Of a DNA stretch of 64,000 bases, positions 34,529-43,169 are shown piece by piece. Every line of letters begins with the position of its first letter. Positions within the stretch are counted from its first letter, which is position 1. The notes under the pieces are model-generated. The model was not told where the DNA came from and ran no database searches. It was given only the letters and a program-made list of their open reading frames with translations. The translations under genes were made by a program, and so were the position numbers. This stretch comes from Bradyrhizobium xenonodulans (GTDB taxonomy: Bacteria > Pseudomonadota > Alphaproteobacteria > Rhizobiales > Xanthobacteraceae), in NCBI RefSeq assembly GCF_027594865.1, contig NZ_CP089391.1, positions 3,254,501-3,318,500 on the forward strand, read 5' to 3'.

Positions 34529-37500
34529 TTAGTGCATTGACGTCCTCACGCGCGCGATGGTCTCGCGCACGCCGGTCCACGCCGGCTTGTCGGGCGCGAA
34601 CTGCCTGCGCAGGAACGTGACGAGCTCTTCGATCTGCACGTCGCTCATGCTGTTTTTGAATGCCGGCATGTAGCCGAGATCGCTGGACACAGGCTCCGCG
34701 ATGCCGTGCAGGATCACCTGCACGAGATTGTCCGATGTCGCGCTGTGCAGATTGCTGTTGAGCGCGAGCGAGGGCCGACTGCCGAACAGCGGCAGGCCGC
34801 CGACCTCGTGGCAGACGGCGCAGGCGCCCTGATAGAGCCGCGCGCCCGTGGACGAGGCGACGGTGACTTGCGTTGCGCTCTCGAGCTTCGTTGCGAGTGC
34901 GGGCGCGTCGGCCGCATTGTCGTTGAACGCGTTGAGATAGACCGCCATCGCGCGAATGTCCTGGTCGGGCAGGGCCTTGAGGTCCCTGACAACAGGCGCC
35001 ATCGGACCCGCCGCAACGCCGTGATAGCGCGAATGGCCGGTGCGCAAATAGGCGAACAGCTCGTCCTCGCTCCATGGGATCGGCGCGTGTGAGAGCGAGG
35101 CCAGCGGCGGTGCCTCCCAGCCTTCGGCGAAACCGCCGGCGAGATAGGCCCCACGCTGCTCGGCGCCGAGTGCATTGCGCGGCGAATGGCAGCCGCTGCA
35201 ATGGCCGAGGCTCTCGACGAGATACGCGCCGCGATTCCAGGCCTCGGATTTGGCGGGATCGGGCGTGAATTCTTTCGTCTGGTGGAACAGCGCATTCCAG
35301 CCCGCGAGCAGCGGACGCAAGTTGAATGGGAAGGTGAGCGTGTTTGAAGGCGCCGTCGCGCGTATCGCGGGCTGTGCCATCAGGTAGGCGTAGAGCGCCT
35401 GCATGTCGGCATCGCTGGTCTTGGAAAAGTGCGTGTAGGGGAAAGCGGGATAGAGCTGTCGTCCGTCGCGATGCAGCCCGTCGCGCATCGCGCGCTCGAA
35501 GGCGGGATAGGACCAGGCGCCGATGCCAGTCTCGACGTCGGGCGTGATGTTGGTGGAGTAGATCGTGCCGAACGGCGTCTCCAGCGCGCGGCCCCCGGCG
35601 TTGCGCACGCCCGTGAGGCTGGTGTGGCACTCCGCGCAATTGCCGAGCGCCGCAAGCTGCTCGCCGCGCGCGATCGTCGCGGCGGAATAGACCGATGCAT
35701 CGGGCCGTGCGATCGGCGCGATGGCGCGCACGGGCAGCAGCGCCGCGCCGATGCCGATCGCGGCGGTGCAGACGGCCGCAATCGTCGCGACAATGCCGGC
35801 GCGTTTGGCGAACGGATTTTCCCAGATGCGGGACGGTCTTGGCGCAGCGGGTGCAGGCAAAGCCTGCGGCACGGGCGATGCCTCACCGTGCAATCCCTTC
35901 AGAATTCGTTCCGGCGTGAACGGCGGCTCGCGAAAGCGGACGCCGGTGGCATCGAAGATTGCGTTGGCGATTGCCGCGGCGCTCGGCACCGAGGCGGACT
36001 CGCCGACGCCGAGCGGCGGCTGGTCCTGATGCGGCAACATCAGCACGTCGATCTTGGGGACGTCAGGGAAGGGGATGATCGGATAGGCGCCCCATTCCCG
36101 CGCCGCCACCGTACCGCGCTCGAACGAGACCTCCTCCATCAGCGCGCGGCTGGTGGACTGGATGACGTTGCCATGGATCTGGTGGCGCACGCCGTCCGGA
36201 TTGATCATCAGGCCGGAGTCCTGCCCCGCGACGACGCGCGTAACGCTGACATCGCCGGTGGATTTGTTCACGGCAACGTCGGTGACCCACGCCGACCACG
36301 CCGCGCCGTAGCCCGGAAATTTGCTGTGGACATAGAGCGCATAGGCAAAGCCGCGCCCGTGCACGATTTCGCCGTCCTTCTCCTCGCGAACCGGACGCGG
36401 CGTCCAGCCTGCGCGTTCGGCGACCGCGTTGACGAGATCGACCGCGCGCTGGTCCTTCAGATAACGCAGGCGATATTCGATGGGATCGACGCCGGCCTCG
36501 GACGCGGCCTCGTCGATGTAGGATTCATGCGCAAAGGTGTTCGGCAGCGCCGAGACGCCGCGAAACCAGGACGCGCGCACGATCGGCGGCATGTCGTGGG
36601 CGACGACGCGCATGTTGTCGTAATCATAGGGCGGGATCGCGGTGCGGTCGCCCATCTGCAGCACGGCGGGCTCGGATGAGATGCGACCGGTCAGCAGGAG
36701 TGCGAGCGTCGGCGCGGCGTTCGAGGGATAGCGCGTGGCGAGATCGTAGGCCGCGATGCCGCCGTCGGCATCGAGGCCGCCATTGACGTCGATGAGCTGC
36801 GCCGTGCCCTTGGGCTCCCAGGCGTGCTCCTGCTCGCGCGTCAACTGTACGCGCACGGGCCGGCCGACCGCGCGCGAGAGCAGCAGCGCGTCCGCGGTGA
36901 CGTCATCGGCGCAGTTGCGGCCGTAGCAGCCGGCCGCTTCCAGCCTGGTGACCTCGATCTCGCTCTCGGGACGCTCGATGAGGAGTGCAAGATCGCTGCG
37001 CAGAATGTGCGGGTTCTGCGTGCCCGACCAGACGCGGATGTTGCCGTCCTGGAAGTCGGCGACCGCGCACGAGGGACCGATCGAGGCGTGCATCTGGTAC
37101 GGCCAGACGTAAGTGCGCTGCATCGGCGTGGCCGCGCTCGAAATCGCCGCATCGACGTCGCCCTTGTCGATGAGTGTGCGCGGGGTCGATGGATTGGCGC
37201 GGAGCGCGGTCTCGACATCGGAAAGATCGGTCAGCGCCGGTGTCGGCTTCCAGCTCACCGCGAGTTGCTCGGCCGCGCGGATCGCATTCTCCTCGCGTTC
37301 GGCGACGACGCCGATGAAATCGCCGATGCGCACGACGGCGATGATACCGGGAACGTCTTGCACCGAGGATTCATCGACCGCGATCAAGCTGGTGCCGACG
37401 AACGGGCCGGCATCGACGCCGGCATAGGGCGGTCGCACCACACGGCCGTGCAGCATGCCCGGCACGCGGATGTCGTGGACGAAGGTCAGCTCACCCGTGG

Positions 37501-38044
37501 CCTTGGCGGGCAGGTCGACACGCGGCATCGACTGGCCGACGATGGCGTAATCGCCGACTGGCTTGACCGCCACGTCGTCGGCAAGCTCGAGGCGAATGGT
37601 CTCGCCACCGATCAGCTCGCCATAGCTGACGCTGCGATTGTCGTGCCCGCGCACGAGGCCGTCTTCGATTTTGAGGTCATCCGCCGGCAGTTCCAGCCGG
37701 TCCGCCGCAAGCGCAATCAGGAAGTGGCGCGCCTGGGCAGCCGCCTTGCGCAGCGGGACAGCGGTGATCTGGATGGTTTCGCTGGCGATCGTCGCGCCCT
37801 GGTTCGGAACGACGGCGGTGTCACCGAGCACGACGACGACGCGGGCAAAGGACACATCCAGCTCTTCGGCGACGATCTGGCCGAGGGCGGTACGGATACC
37901 GGTGCCGAGATCGACATGGCCGTTATAGGCCGTGACCGAACCGTCCGCGGTGATGCGGACGAAGGTCTCGGCTGTGACCTCGTCCACGGTGCGGACGACG
38001 ACGAGCGAGCCCCGCTCAGCTCCGTTCGAAACTGGGGAGGCCAT
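34529..38044 (-). CDS. nicB: Nicotinate dehydrogenase large subunit: molybdopterin domain fused to triheme cytochrome c
   Basis: A 1171-residue fusion. Residues about 1-725 are a xanthine-oxidase-type molybdopterin subunit, with the catalytic Glu in GVGESASVPSAAAIANAI. Then comes one transmembrane helix (about 755-785) and a cytochrome c part with three CxxCH sites (CAECH, CSGCH, CAVCH). This is the layout of NicB of Pseudomonas putida (membrane-anchored, electrons to the respiratory chain). It hydroxylates nicotinate at C6. Start at ATG 38044 overlaps the NicA stop (TGATG). Known relatives also hydroxylate other N-heterocycles or aldehydes; the neighbouring hnr and ena genes support nicotinate. 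Confidence 0.85.
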   Translation of the reverse strand: MASPVSNGAERGSLVVVRTVDEVTAETFVRITADGSVTAYNGHVDLGTGIRTALGQIVAEELDVSFARVVVVLGDTAVVPNQGATIASETIQITAVPLRKAAAQARHFLIALAADRLELPADDLKIEDGLVRGHDNRSVSYGELIGGETIRLELADDVAVKPVGDYAIVGQSMPRVDLPAKATGELTFVHDIRVPGMLHGRVVRPPYAGVDAGPFVGTSLIAVDESSVQDVPGIIAVVRIGDFIGVVAEREENAIRAAEQLAVSWKPTPALTDLSDVETALRANPSTPRTLIDKGDVDAAISSAATPMQRTYVWPYQMHASIGPSCAVADFQDGNIRVWSGTQNPHILRSDLALLIERPESEIEVTRLEAAGCYGRNCADDVTADALLLSRAVGRPVRVQLTREQEHAWEPKGTAQLIDVNGGLDADGGIAAYDLATRYPSNAAPTLALLLTGRISSEPAVLQMGDRTAIPPYDYDNMRVVAHDMPPIVRASWFRGVSALPNTFAHESYIDEAASEAGVDPIEYRLRYLKDQRAVDLVNAVAERAGWTPRPVREEKDGEIVHGRGFAYALYVHSKFPGYGAAWSAWVTDVAVNKSTGDVSVTRVVAGQDSGLMINPDGVRHQIHGNVIQSTSRALMEEVSFERGTVAAREWGAYPIIPFPDVPKIDVLMLPHQDQPPLGVGESASVPSAAAIANAIFDATGVRFREPPFTPERILKGLHGEASPVPQALPAPAAPRPSRIWENPFAKRAGIVATIAAVCTAAIGIGAALLPVRAIAPIARPDASVYSAATIARGEQLAALGNCAECHTSLTGVRNAGGRALETPFGTIYSTNITPDVETGIGAWSYPAFERAMRDGLHRDGRQLYPAFPYTHFSKTSDADMQALYAYLMAQPAIRATAPSNTLTFPFNLRPLLAGWNALFHQTKEFTPDPAKSEAWNRGAYLVESLGHCSGCHSPRNALGAEQRGAYLAGGFAEGWEAPPLASLSHAPIPWSEDELFAYLRTGHSRYHGVAAGPMAPVVRDLKALPDQDIRAMAVYLNAFNDNAADAPALATKLESATQVTVASSTGARLYQGACAVCHEVGGLPLFGSRPSLALNSNLHSATSDNLVQVILHGIAEPVSSDLGYMPAFKNSMSDVQIEELVTFLRRQFAPDKPAWTGVRETIARVRTSMH

Positions 38045-38526
38045 CAATCACCGGCCTCGGCGAGCTGGCCCGACGCCCGCATCACGGCGCGCAGGATTTC
38101 GATATGGGTGCCGCAGCGGCAGAGATTGTAGCGCAGCGCTGCCAGCGCCTCCTGCTCCGTGGGCTGCGGGTTGATCGCGAGCAGCGCCTTGGTGGTCATG
38201 ATCATGCCGTTGAGGCAGTAGCCGCATTGTGCGGCCTGCTCGTCGATGAAGGCCTGCTGCACGACATCGGGCTTGTCGCGCGTGCCGAGCCCTTCGAGCG
38301 TCACGATGTCGCGCCCAGCGCAGCCGCCAATGGGAAACACGCAGGAGCGCGCGGCCGCACCGTCAATCAGGACAGTGCAGCTGCCGCATTCCCCCAGGCC
38401 GCATCCATATTTCGGTCCGTTGAGCGCGAGATCGTTACGCAGGACGTAGAGCAGCGGCGTGTCGCGCGCCGCTGTGATCTCGTGGATCCTGCCGTTCACG
38501 GTGAGGCGGATCGGTGTCTGCGTCAT
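38044..38526 (-). CDS. nicA: Nicotinate dehydrogenase small subunit, two [2Fe-2S] clusters
   Basis: A 160-residue iron-sulfur subunit. The plant-type cluster motif is GCGLGECGSCTVLIDG with the later Cys in CVFPIGGC; the second cluster uses CGYCLNGM and CRCGTH. It passes electrons from the molybdenum site to the cytochrome part of NicB. Length equals NicA of P. putida. Translation of nicB is coupled by the TGATG overlap. It is divergent from hnr, and a probable operator lies 70 bases upstream. Confidence 0.87.
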   Translation of the reverse strand: MTQTPIRLTVNGRIHEITAARDTPLLYVLRNDLALNGPKYGCGLGECGSCTVLIDGAAARSCVFPIGGCAGRDIVTLEGLGTRDKPDVVQQAFIDEQAAQCGYCLNGMIMTTKALLAINPQPTEQEALAALRYNLCRCGTHIEILRAVMRASGQLAEAGD

Positions 38527-38541
38527 CGTCGTTCCCAAGCC

Positions 38542-38569
38542 CAAGACTATGCAATCAAGACTATGCAAT
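38542..38569. repeat. Perfect 14-bp tandem duplication in the nicA leader
   Basis: CAAGACTATGCAAT occurs twice head to tail (38542-38555 and 38556-38569), about 15 bases upstream of the nicA ATG. In the nicA direction the unit contains TGCATAGT. It could double a regulatory element or simply be a slippage event. Confidence 0.7.
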
Positions 38570-38596
38570 CGCGAAAGTTCTGCGTCGTGACGATAC

Positions 38597-38612
38597 CGTT
38601 TGTACACAAACG
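38597..38612. promoter_or_regulatory. Probable operator of nicAB
   Basis: CGTTTGTACACAAACG is a perfect inverted repeat (seven-base arms, two-base centre). In the nicA direction it sits between a possible -35 (TTGCAC) and -10 (TATCGT) with 16 bases spacing. The core TTTGTACACAAA matches the sites upstream of hnr and ena. Confidence 0.6.
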
Positions 38613-38720
38613 TGCAAGCCGTGCATGCCGCACTGCAACGCGACTGCCTTCTTTGTGGACAGAGCGGATAGGCAAATGAGGTTTTATGCGGCAGCTGCAT
38701 CTTTTGCGCCGCACCGCCGC

Positions 38721-38767
38721 TTGACAGTCCTCCGGAGCGCGCGCAACATCGTTCGTATACGAATGAT
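38721..38767 (+). promoter_or_regulatory. Promoter and operator of the hnr operon
   Basis: A perfect -35 TTGACA (38721-38726) is followed after 17 bases by CAACAT (38744-38749). The palindrome ATCGTTCGTATACGAATGAT (38748-38767, one mismatch; core TTCGTATACGAA at 38752-38763) covers the -10 and start-site region, as expected for a repressor. It resembles the operators of nicA and ena. Confidence 0.6.
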
Positions 38768-38798
38768 AACCGCAGTGTCCGCTGACTTTGGCATGGTG

Positions 38799-40250
38799 AT
38801 GGAAACAACGAGCGCTGCCATCGACAAGATCCGCTGCGATGCCTGTCCGGTGATGTGCTACATCAAGCCGGGCGCGGCGGGCGCTTGCGATCGCTACGCC
38901 AATCACGACGGCAAGCTGGTCCGCGTCGATCCGCATGTGATCCTGGAGCGCACGGTCTCGCATGGCGGCAAGCTCGTCCCGTTCAGCCGCACCGAAGACT
39001 GGGACGGCAAGATCGTCCACGAACCCTCAACCTTTGTCACGGCGATCGGCGCGGGCACGACCTATCCCGATTACAAGCCGGCCCCGTTCATCGTCTCTGC
39101 GGAGGTCGATGGTGTCGACATGGTGACCGTGGTCACCGAGGGCATCTTCTCCTATTGCGGCATCAAGGTGAAGATCGATACCGACCGCTATCTCGGGCCG
39201 GAAACCGCGACCGTCCGCGCGCAGGGCGAGGCCGTCGGCCACGTCACGACCAGCGAATACGGCTCGCAGATGCTGTCGCTCGGCGGCGTGCATCATCTCA
39301 CCGGCGGCTCCAAGAAGGAGGGCCGCGTCACCTGCGACACGCTGATGGACCTCGCCAATTGCAAGCCGGTGGAACTGACCATCGACGGCGGCGCCAGCGT
39401 GGTGGTGCAGGCCGGGCAGCCGCCGATCGTCAACGGCGTGAAGGAAGAGCGCATGCGGGTCGGCTGCGGCTCGGCGACGATCGGCATGTTCGCCAAGCAA
39501 TGGCACGGCAAGGTCGACGAGGTCGTCGTGGTCGACGACCACATCACGGGCGTGCTCAGCGAGCATCAGGCCGGCAAGCTGCTCGACATCGCGGACACCG
39601 GCATCAAGATGAAGGGGCGGCGCTCGACGCCCGGCCGCTATTTCCAGGTCGCCGATCCCGGCACGGGGTGGGGCGGCACCAACATTTCCGATCCGCTCGC
39701 GATCCTCGGTCCTTTCGACAAGAAGGAGGCGAAGGCCGGCCTGTCGATGTTGATGGTCTCCACGACCGGCGAGCATTCGTCCTATTACGTGCTCGACGAA
39801 GCCTTGAATCCAGTCGCGACCGAGATGCCGGCCGACCTGAAGTTTTCGGTCGAGCGTATCCAGGAAAATTGCGAGCCGGCGCTGTGCACGGTGCTGTTCA
39901 TGGCGGGTGCCGGCGGCTCGCTGCGCGCGGGCGTCACCGATAATCCGGTGCGGCTGACGCGCTCGGTGAAGGATGCGTTGACGCGCGTCACCAGCGGCGG
40001 CGCGCCCGTCTATGTCTGGCCGGGCGGCGGCATCACCTACATGGTCGACGTGACGCAGATGCCGGCGGGTGCGTTCGGCTATGTGCCGACGCCGGCGCTG
40101 GTCGCGCCGATCGAATTCACGATGAAGCTGTCCGACTACGCCGCGCTCGGCGGGCACATGGATTATGTGAAGCCGCTGGCCGAAGTGCAGAATGGCGACG
40201 ATGTTCGCCAGTTGCCCTGGCAGAATCCGATTCCGGGACCGCGGGCATGA
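38799..40250 (+). CDS. hnr: 6-Hydroxynicotinate reductase-like iron-sulfur flavoprotein
   Basis: About 483 residues. The N-terminal Cys cluster KIRCDACPVMCYIKPG plus the Cys of AGACDRY (residues 13, 16, 20, 30) fits an iron-sulfur cluster. The long remainder has the pattern of the family I know from Bradyrhizobium annotation as 6-hydroxynicotinate reductase, which reduces 6-hydroxynicotinate to 1,4,5,6-tetrahydro-6-oxonicotinate with reduced ferredoxin. The neighbours nicAB, ena and fpr agree. In-frame ATGs at 38763 and 38793 are alternatives; 38763 lies inside the operator and too near the promoter. The stop overlaps the next gene (ATGA). Confidence 0.78.
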   Translation: METTSAAIDKIRCDACPVMCYIKPGAAGACDRYANHDGKLVRVDPHVILERTVSHGGKLVPFSRTEDWDGKIVHEPSTFVTAIGAGTTYPDYKPAPFIVSAEVDGVDMVTVVTEGIFSYCGIKVKIDTDRYLGPETATVRAQGEAVGHVTTSEYGSQMLSLGGVHHLTGGSKKEGRVTCDTLMDLANCKPVELTIDGGASVVVQAGQPPIVNGVKEERMRVGCGSATIGMFAKQWHGKVDEVVVVDDHITGVLSEHQAGKLLDIADTGIKMKGRRSTPGRYFQVADPGTGWGGTNISDPLAILGPFDKKEAKAGLSMLMVSTTGEHSSYYVLDEALNPVATEMPADLKFSVERIQENCEPALCTVLFMAGAGGSLRAGVTDNPVRLTRSVKDALTRVTSGGAPVYVWPGGGITYMVDVTQMPAGAFGYVPTPALVAPIEFTMKLSDYAALGGHMDYVKPLAEVQNGDDVRQLPWQNPIPGPRA

Positions 40251-41140
40251 CGAGGCTCCCGCAAATCGCATTGCTGTCAGATGGCCGGCGGCTGCATTTG
40301 CAGGATGGACCGATTGACCTGATCATCGAGGCAAGGGGGCCTGTGGACGAAGTGCGTGCGGCCTATGAGGCTGCGGCGCACCGTTTCACCGGTCTGCTCG
40401 ATGAGCTCTGCGCGGAATTGCTCGAACTGCGCATGGCCGCTGAGAAGCGGACCGCACTGAAAGGCGTGGTCGCGCGTCGCATGCACGCCGCTGTCGTGCC
40501 TTATGCGTCTGATGGCTTCATCACGCCAATGGCGGCGGTTGCCGGCAGCGTGGCGGAGGAGATTCTCGGTGCGATGCTCGGGGCTGCGACGCTCGATCAA
40601 GCCTATGTCAACAATGGCGGCGACATCGCGCTGCATCTCGGTCGGGGTGAGCATTTCACGGTTGGCCTGATGGATCGCCCTGACCGCGACGGCGTGATGC
40701 GGACGTTACGGATCGATGCGGATGATCCCGTGCGCGGCATCGCGACCAGCGGACGCCACGGCCGGAGCTTTTCCCTCGGCATTGCCGATGCCGTGACGGT
40801 GCTGGCGGCGAGGGCCTCGCAGGCCGATGCGGCCGCGACGGTCATCGCCAACGCCGTCGATCTGCCCGGGCATTCCGCCATCATTCGGCACCCCGCGAAC
40901 GAGCTTCAGCCCGATAGCGATCTCGGCGCGCGTCTTGTCACCCGCGGCGTCGGTGAATTGTCGCAGAACGAGATCGCGGCCGCGCTGGAATCTGGCTCGG
41001 AATGTGCACGGCAATTGTTCGATCGCGGATTGATCGAGGGTGCCGTGTTGCAGCTTTGCGGTGATATGCTTGTCATCGGACCGAAAGATATTGAACGGCA
41101 GCGATCGCGCCCACTTGTGCTGGAGAATGCGGTTGCCTGA
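40247..41140 (+). CDS. UPF0280 family protein (ApbE-like fold)
   Basis: A 297-residue protein. Motifs recall the FAD:protein FMN transferase ApbE: VNNGGDIAL (about residues 121-129), GIATSGRHGRSFSLG (about 165-180) and VTVLAARASQADAAATVIANAV, which parallels the ApbE TSG and TV...ADA blocks. I know the family as UPF0280. Function unproven. It overlaps hnr by four bases, so tight coupling to the reductase is likely; flavin handling is a reasonable guess. Confidence 0.78.
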   Translation: MTRLPQIALLSDGRRLHLQDGPIDLIIEARGPVDEVRAAYEAAAHRFTGLLDELCAELLELRMAAEKRTALKGVVARRMHAAVVPYASDGFITPMAAVAGSVAEEILGAMLGAATLDQAYVNNGGDIALHLGRGEHFTVGLMDRPDRDGVMRTLRIDADDPVRGIATSGRHGRSFSLGIADAVTVLAARASQADAAATVIANAVDLPGHSAIIRHPANELQPDSDLGARLVTRGVGELSQNEIAAALESGSECARQLFDRGLIEGAVLQLCGDMLVIGPKDIERQRSRPLVLENAVA

Positions 41141-41155
41141 ACAGGGAAGCGAAAC

Positions 41156-41740
41156 ATGAGCGCGATCATCCGCAAGATCGTCACCGTCGTCGAAGAGACG
41201 CAGATGGAGATGGGCCGCCAGGTCTCGCCGCCGACCCGGCGCGCGGCTGCGATTGCCGTGATCGAAAATCCCTTTGCAGGGACGTATGTCGAGGATCTCT
41301 CGCCCCTGATCGCGATCGGCGAGGAGCTCGGCGAGCTCCTGTCGAAGCGCGCGGTGGCCGCGCTCGGCATCGACGGTGCGAAGGCGCAGAGCTATGGCAA
41401 GGCAGCCGCCGTCGGCGAGAATGGCGAGCTGGAGCACGCCGCTGCGATCCTGCACCCGAAGATGGGTGCACCGGTGCGGAAAGTGCTGAGCAAGGGCGCG
41501 GCGCTGATCCCGTCGTCGAAGAAGCGCAGCGGCCCCGGCACGACGCTCGACATTCCGCTCGGCCACAAGGACGCGGCCTTCGTGCGCAGCCATTTCGACG
41601 GCATGGAAGTCCAGATCAACGACGCGCCGCGCGCCAACGAGATCATGGTCGCGGTCGCCGTCACCGACAGCGGCCGTCCGCTGCCGCGTGTCGGAGGCCT
41701 GACCGTTGCGGAGATCAAGGGCGAAGACGGTTTGAGATAG
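41156..41740 (+). CDS. DUF1185 (amino acid synthesis) family protein
   Basis: A 194-residue protein of PF06684, usually called amino acid synthesis family, with no proven reaction. The blocks RKIVTVVEETQMEMG at the start and GPGTTLDIPLGHKDAAFVRSHFD near the middle are characteristic. Homologues are often found beside amidohydrolase or ring-opening genes. It lies 15 bases after the UPF0280 gene and before the ABC importer, separated from it by a palindromic repeat. Confidence 0.8.
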   Translation: MSAIIRKIVTVVEETQMEMGRQVSPPTRRAAAIAVIENPFAGTYVEDLSPLIAIGEELGELLSKRAVAALGIDGAKAQSYGKAAAVGENGELEHAAAILHPKMGAPVRKVLSKGAALIPSSKKRSGPGTTLDIPLGHKDAAFVRSHFDGMEVQINDAPRANEIMVAVAVTDSGRPLPRVGGLTVAEIKGEDGLR

Positions 41741-41788
41741 AGCATGATCCGGAAAAGTGGGAACCGGTTTTCCGATAAGATCATGCTC
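41740..41788. repeat. Nested palindromic repeat GAGCATGATC...GATCATGCTC
   Basis: Perfect ten-base outer arms (GAGCATGATC / GATCATGCTC) enclose inner arms CGGAAAA / TTTTCCG and the loop GTGGGAACCGG. The element is a family common in Bradyrhizobium intergenic regions. It lies between the DUF1185 gene and livK and could separate expression of the ABC genes from hnr by mRNA processing or partial termination. Confidence 0.8.
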
Positions 41789-41816
41789 AAGAAATAGTTC
41801 AAAACTGGAGGTTGGG

Positions 41817-43019
41817 ATGCGAGCAAGAAATTACTTCGTCGGCGCGGCCTTTGCGCTTCTGGCGGGCGGCATGGCTCATTCGGCCATGGCACAGGACATC
41901 AAGATCGGCGAGATCAACAGCTATTCGCTGCTGCCGGCGTTCACCGAGCCCTATCGCAAGGGCTGGCAGCTCGCCGTCGAGGAGATCAACGCCGCCGGTG
42001 GTATCAACGGCAAGAAGCTCGTGGTCGTCTCCAAGGACGATGGCGGCAAGCCGGCGGACGCGCAGACCGCGGCCAATGAGCTGATGTCGAGCGAGGGCGT
42101 TGCGATGCTCACAGGCACTTTCCTGTCGAACATCGGCCTTGCCGTCAGCGACTTCGCCAACCAGAAGAAGGTGTTCTTCCTCGCGGCCGAGCCGCTGACG
42201 GACGCCGTCACCTGGTCCAAAGGCAACAAATACACCTTCCGTCTGCGGCCTTCCAACTACATGCAGGCGGCGATGCTGGTGGAAGCCGCCAGCAAGCTGC
42301 CGGCCAAGCGTTGGGCGACGATCGCGCCGAACTATGAATACGGCCAGTCGGCCGTTGCCGTGTTCAAGAAGTTGATGTCGGAGAAGCGCCCTGACATCCA
42401 GTGGGTCGACGAGCAGTGGCCGCCGCAGGGCAAGATCGACGCAGGTCCCGTGGTGCAGGCGGTTGCCGCCGCCAATCCCGAAGCGATCCTCAACGTCACC
42501 TTCGGCGCCGATCTCGTGAAGCTCGTGCGTGAAGGCAACACCCGCGGCCTGTTTAGGGGACGCGAGGTGGTCTCGTTCCTGACCGGCGAGCCCGAATATC
42601 TCGATCCGCTCAAGGACGAGACGCCCGAGGGCTGGATCGTCACCGGCTATCCCTGGTACTCGATCAAGACGCCGGAGCACGACGCGTTCCTGAAGGCGTA
42701 TCAGGCCAAGTACAACGACTATCCGCGTCTCGGCTCGATCGTCGGCTACCAGACCATCAAGGCTGCGGCCGCGATCCTCGCGAAGGCCGGCTCGACCGAT
42801 CCGGAGAAGCTGATTGCCGCAGCGGAGGGGCTGTCGATGCCGTCGCCGTTCGGCGAGATCACCTTCCGCAAGATCGACCATCAGTCGACGCTCGGGGCCT
42901 ATGTCGGCAAGACCGCGCTGAAGGACGGCAAGGGCGTGATGGTGGACTCGTCCTACAAGAAGGGCGCGGACTATCTGCCCAGCGACGCCGAAGTCGAGAA
43001 GCTGCGTCCGAAGGATTGA
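41817..43019 (+). CDS. ABC transporter periplasmic binding protein (LivK type)
   Basis: A 400-residue type I periplasmic binding protein. The signal peptide ends near AHSAMAQ (residue 25). The mature start DIKIGEINSYSLLPAFTEPYRKGW is typical of branched-chain or aromatic-acid binding proteins. The ATG has GGAGGTTGGG upstream. In this operon the ligand is more likely nicotinate or a related aromatic acid than an amino acid, but this is an inference from place only. Confidence 0.85.
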   Translation: MRARNYFVGAAFALLAGGMAHSAMAQDIKIGEINSYSLLPAFTEPYRKGWQLAVEEINAAGGINGKKLVVVSKDDGGKPADAQTAANELMSSEGVAMLTGTFLSNIGLAVSDFANQKKVFFLAAEPLTDAVTWSKGNKYTFRLRPSNYMQAAMLVEAASKLPAKRWATIAPNYEYGQSAVAVFKKLMSEKRPDIQWVDEQWPPQGKIDAGPVVQAVAAANPEAILNVTFGADLVKLVREGNTRGLFRGREVVSFLTGEPEYLDPLKDETPEGWIVTGYPWYSIKTPEHDAFLKAYQAKYNDYPRLGSIVGYQTIKAAAAILAKAGSTDPEKLIAAAEGLSMPSPFGEITFRKIDHQSTLGAYVGKTALKDGKGVMVDSSYKKGADYLPSDAEVEKLRPKD

Positions 43020-43040
43020 TGCGAGGAGAGACCGGGGCCT

Positions 43041-43131
43041 CGTGGTTCGAGACGCGCGGCGTTGCCGCGCTCCTCACCATGAGGGTCCCGGCCCTCATCC
43101 TGAGGAGGCGCGCAGCGCCGTATCGAAGGAT
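43041..43131. repeat. Inverted intergenic repeat (TTCGAGACG...TATCGAA family)
   Basis: Arms GGTTCGAGACGCGCGGC and CGCCGTATCGAAGG plus inner CTCCTCACCATGAGGG / CCCTCATCCTGAGGAG can fold into a long hairpin between livK and the permease gene. It may lower permease expression relative to the binding protein, a common arrangement in such operons. Confidence 0.8.
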
Positions 43132-43169
43132 GAAGCCCAGAACTCAGACTTAACTAACCCGGATCGCCG

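Noticed and set aside
34529..38526. nicAB read as isoquinoline or aldehyde dehydrogenase
   Set aside because: The fusion to triheme cytochrome c also occurs in enzymes for aldehydes and isoquinoline, so this stays possible. The neighbouring hnr and ena homologues make nicotinate the better call.
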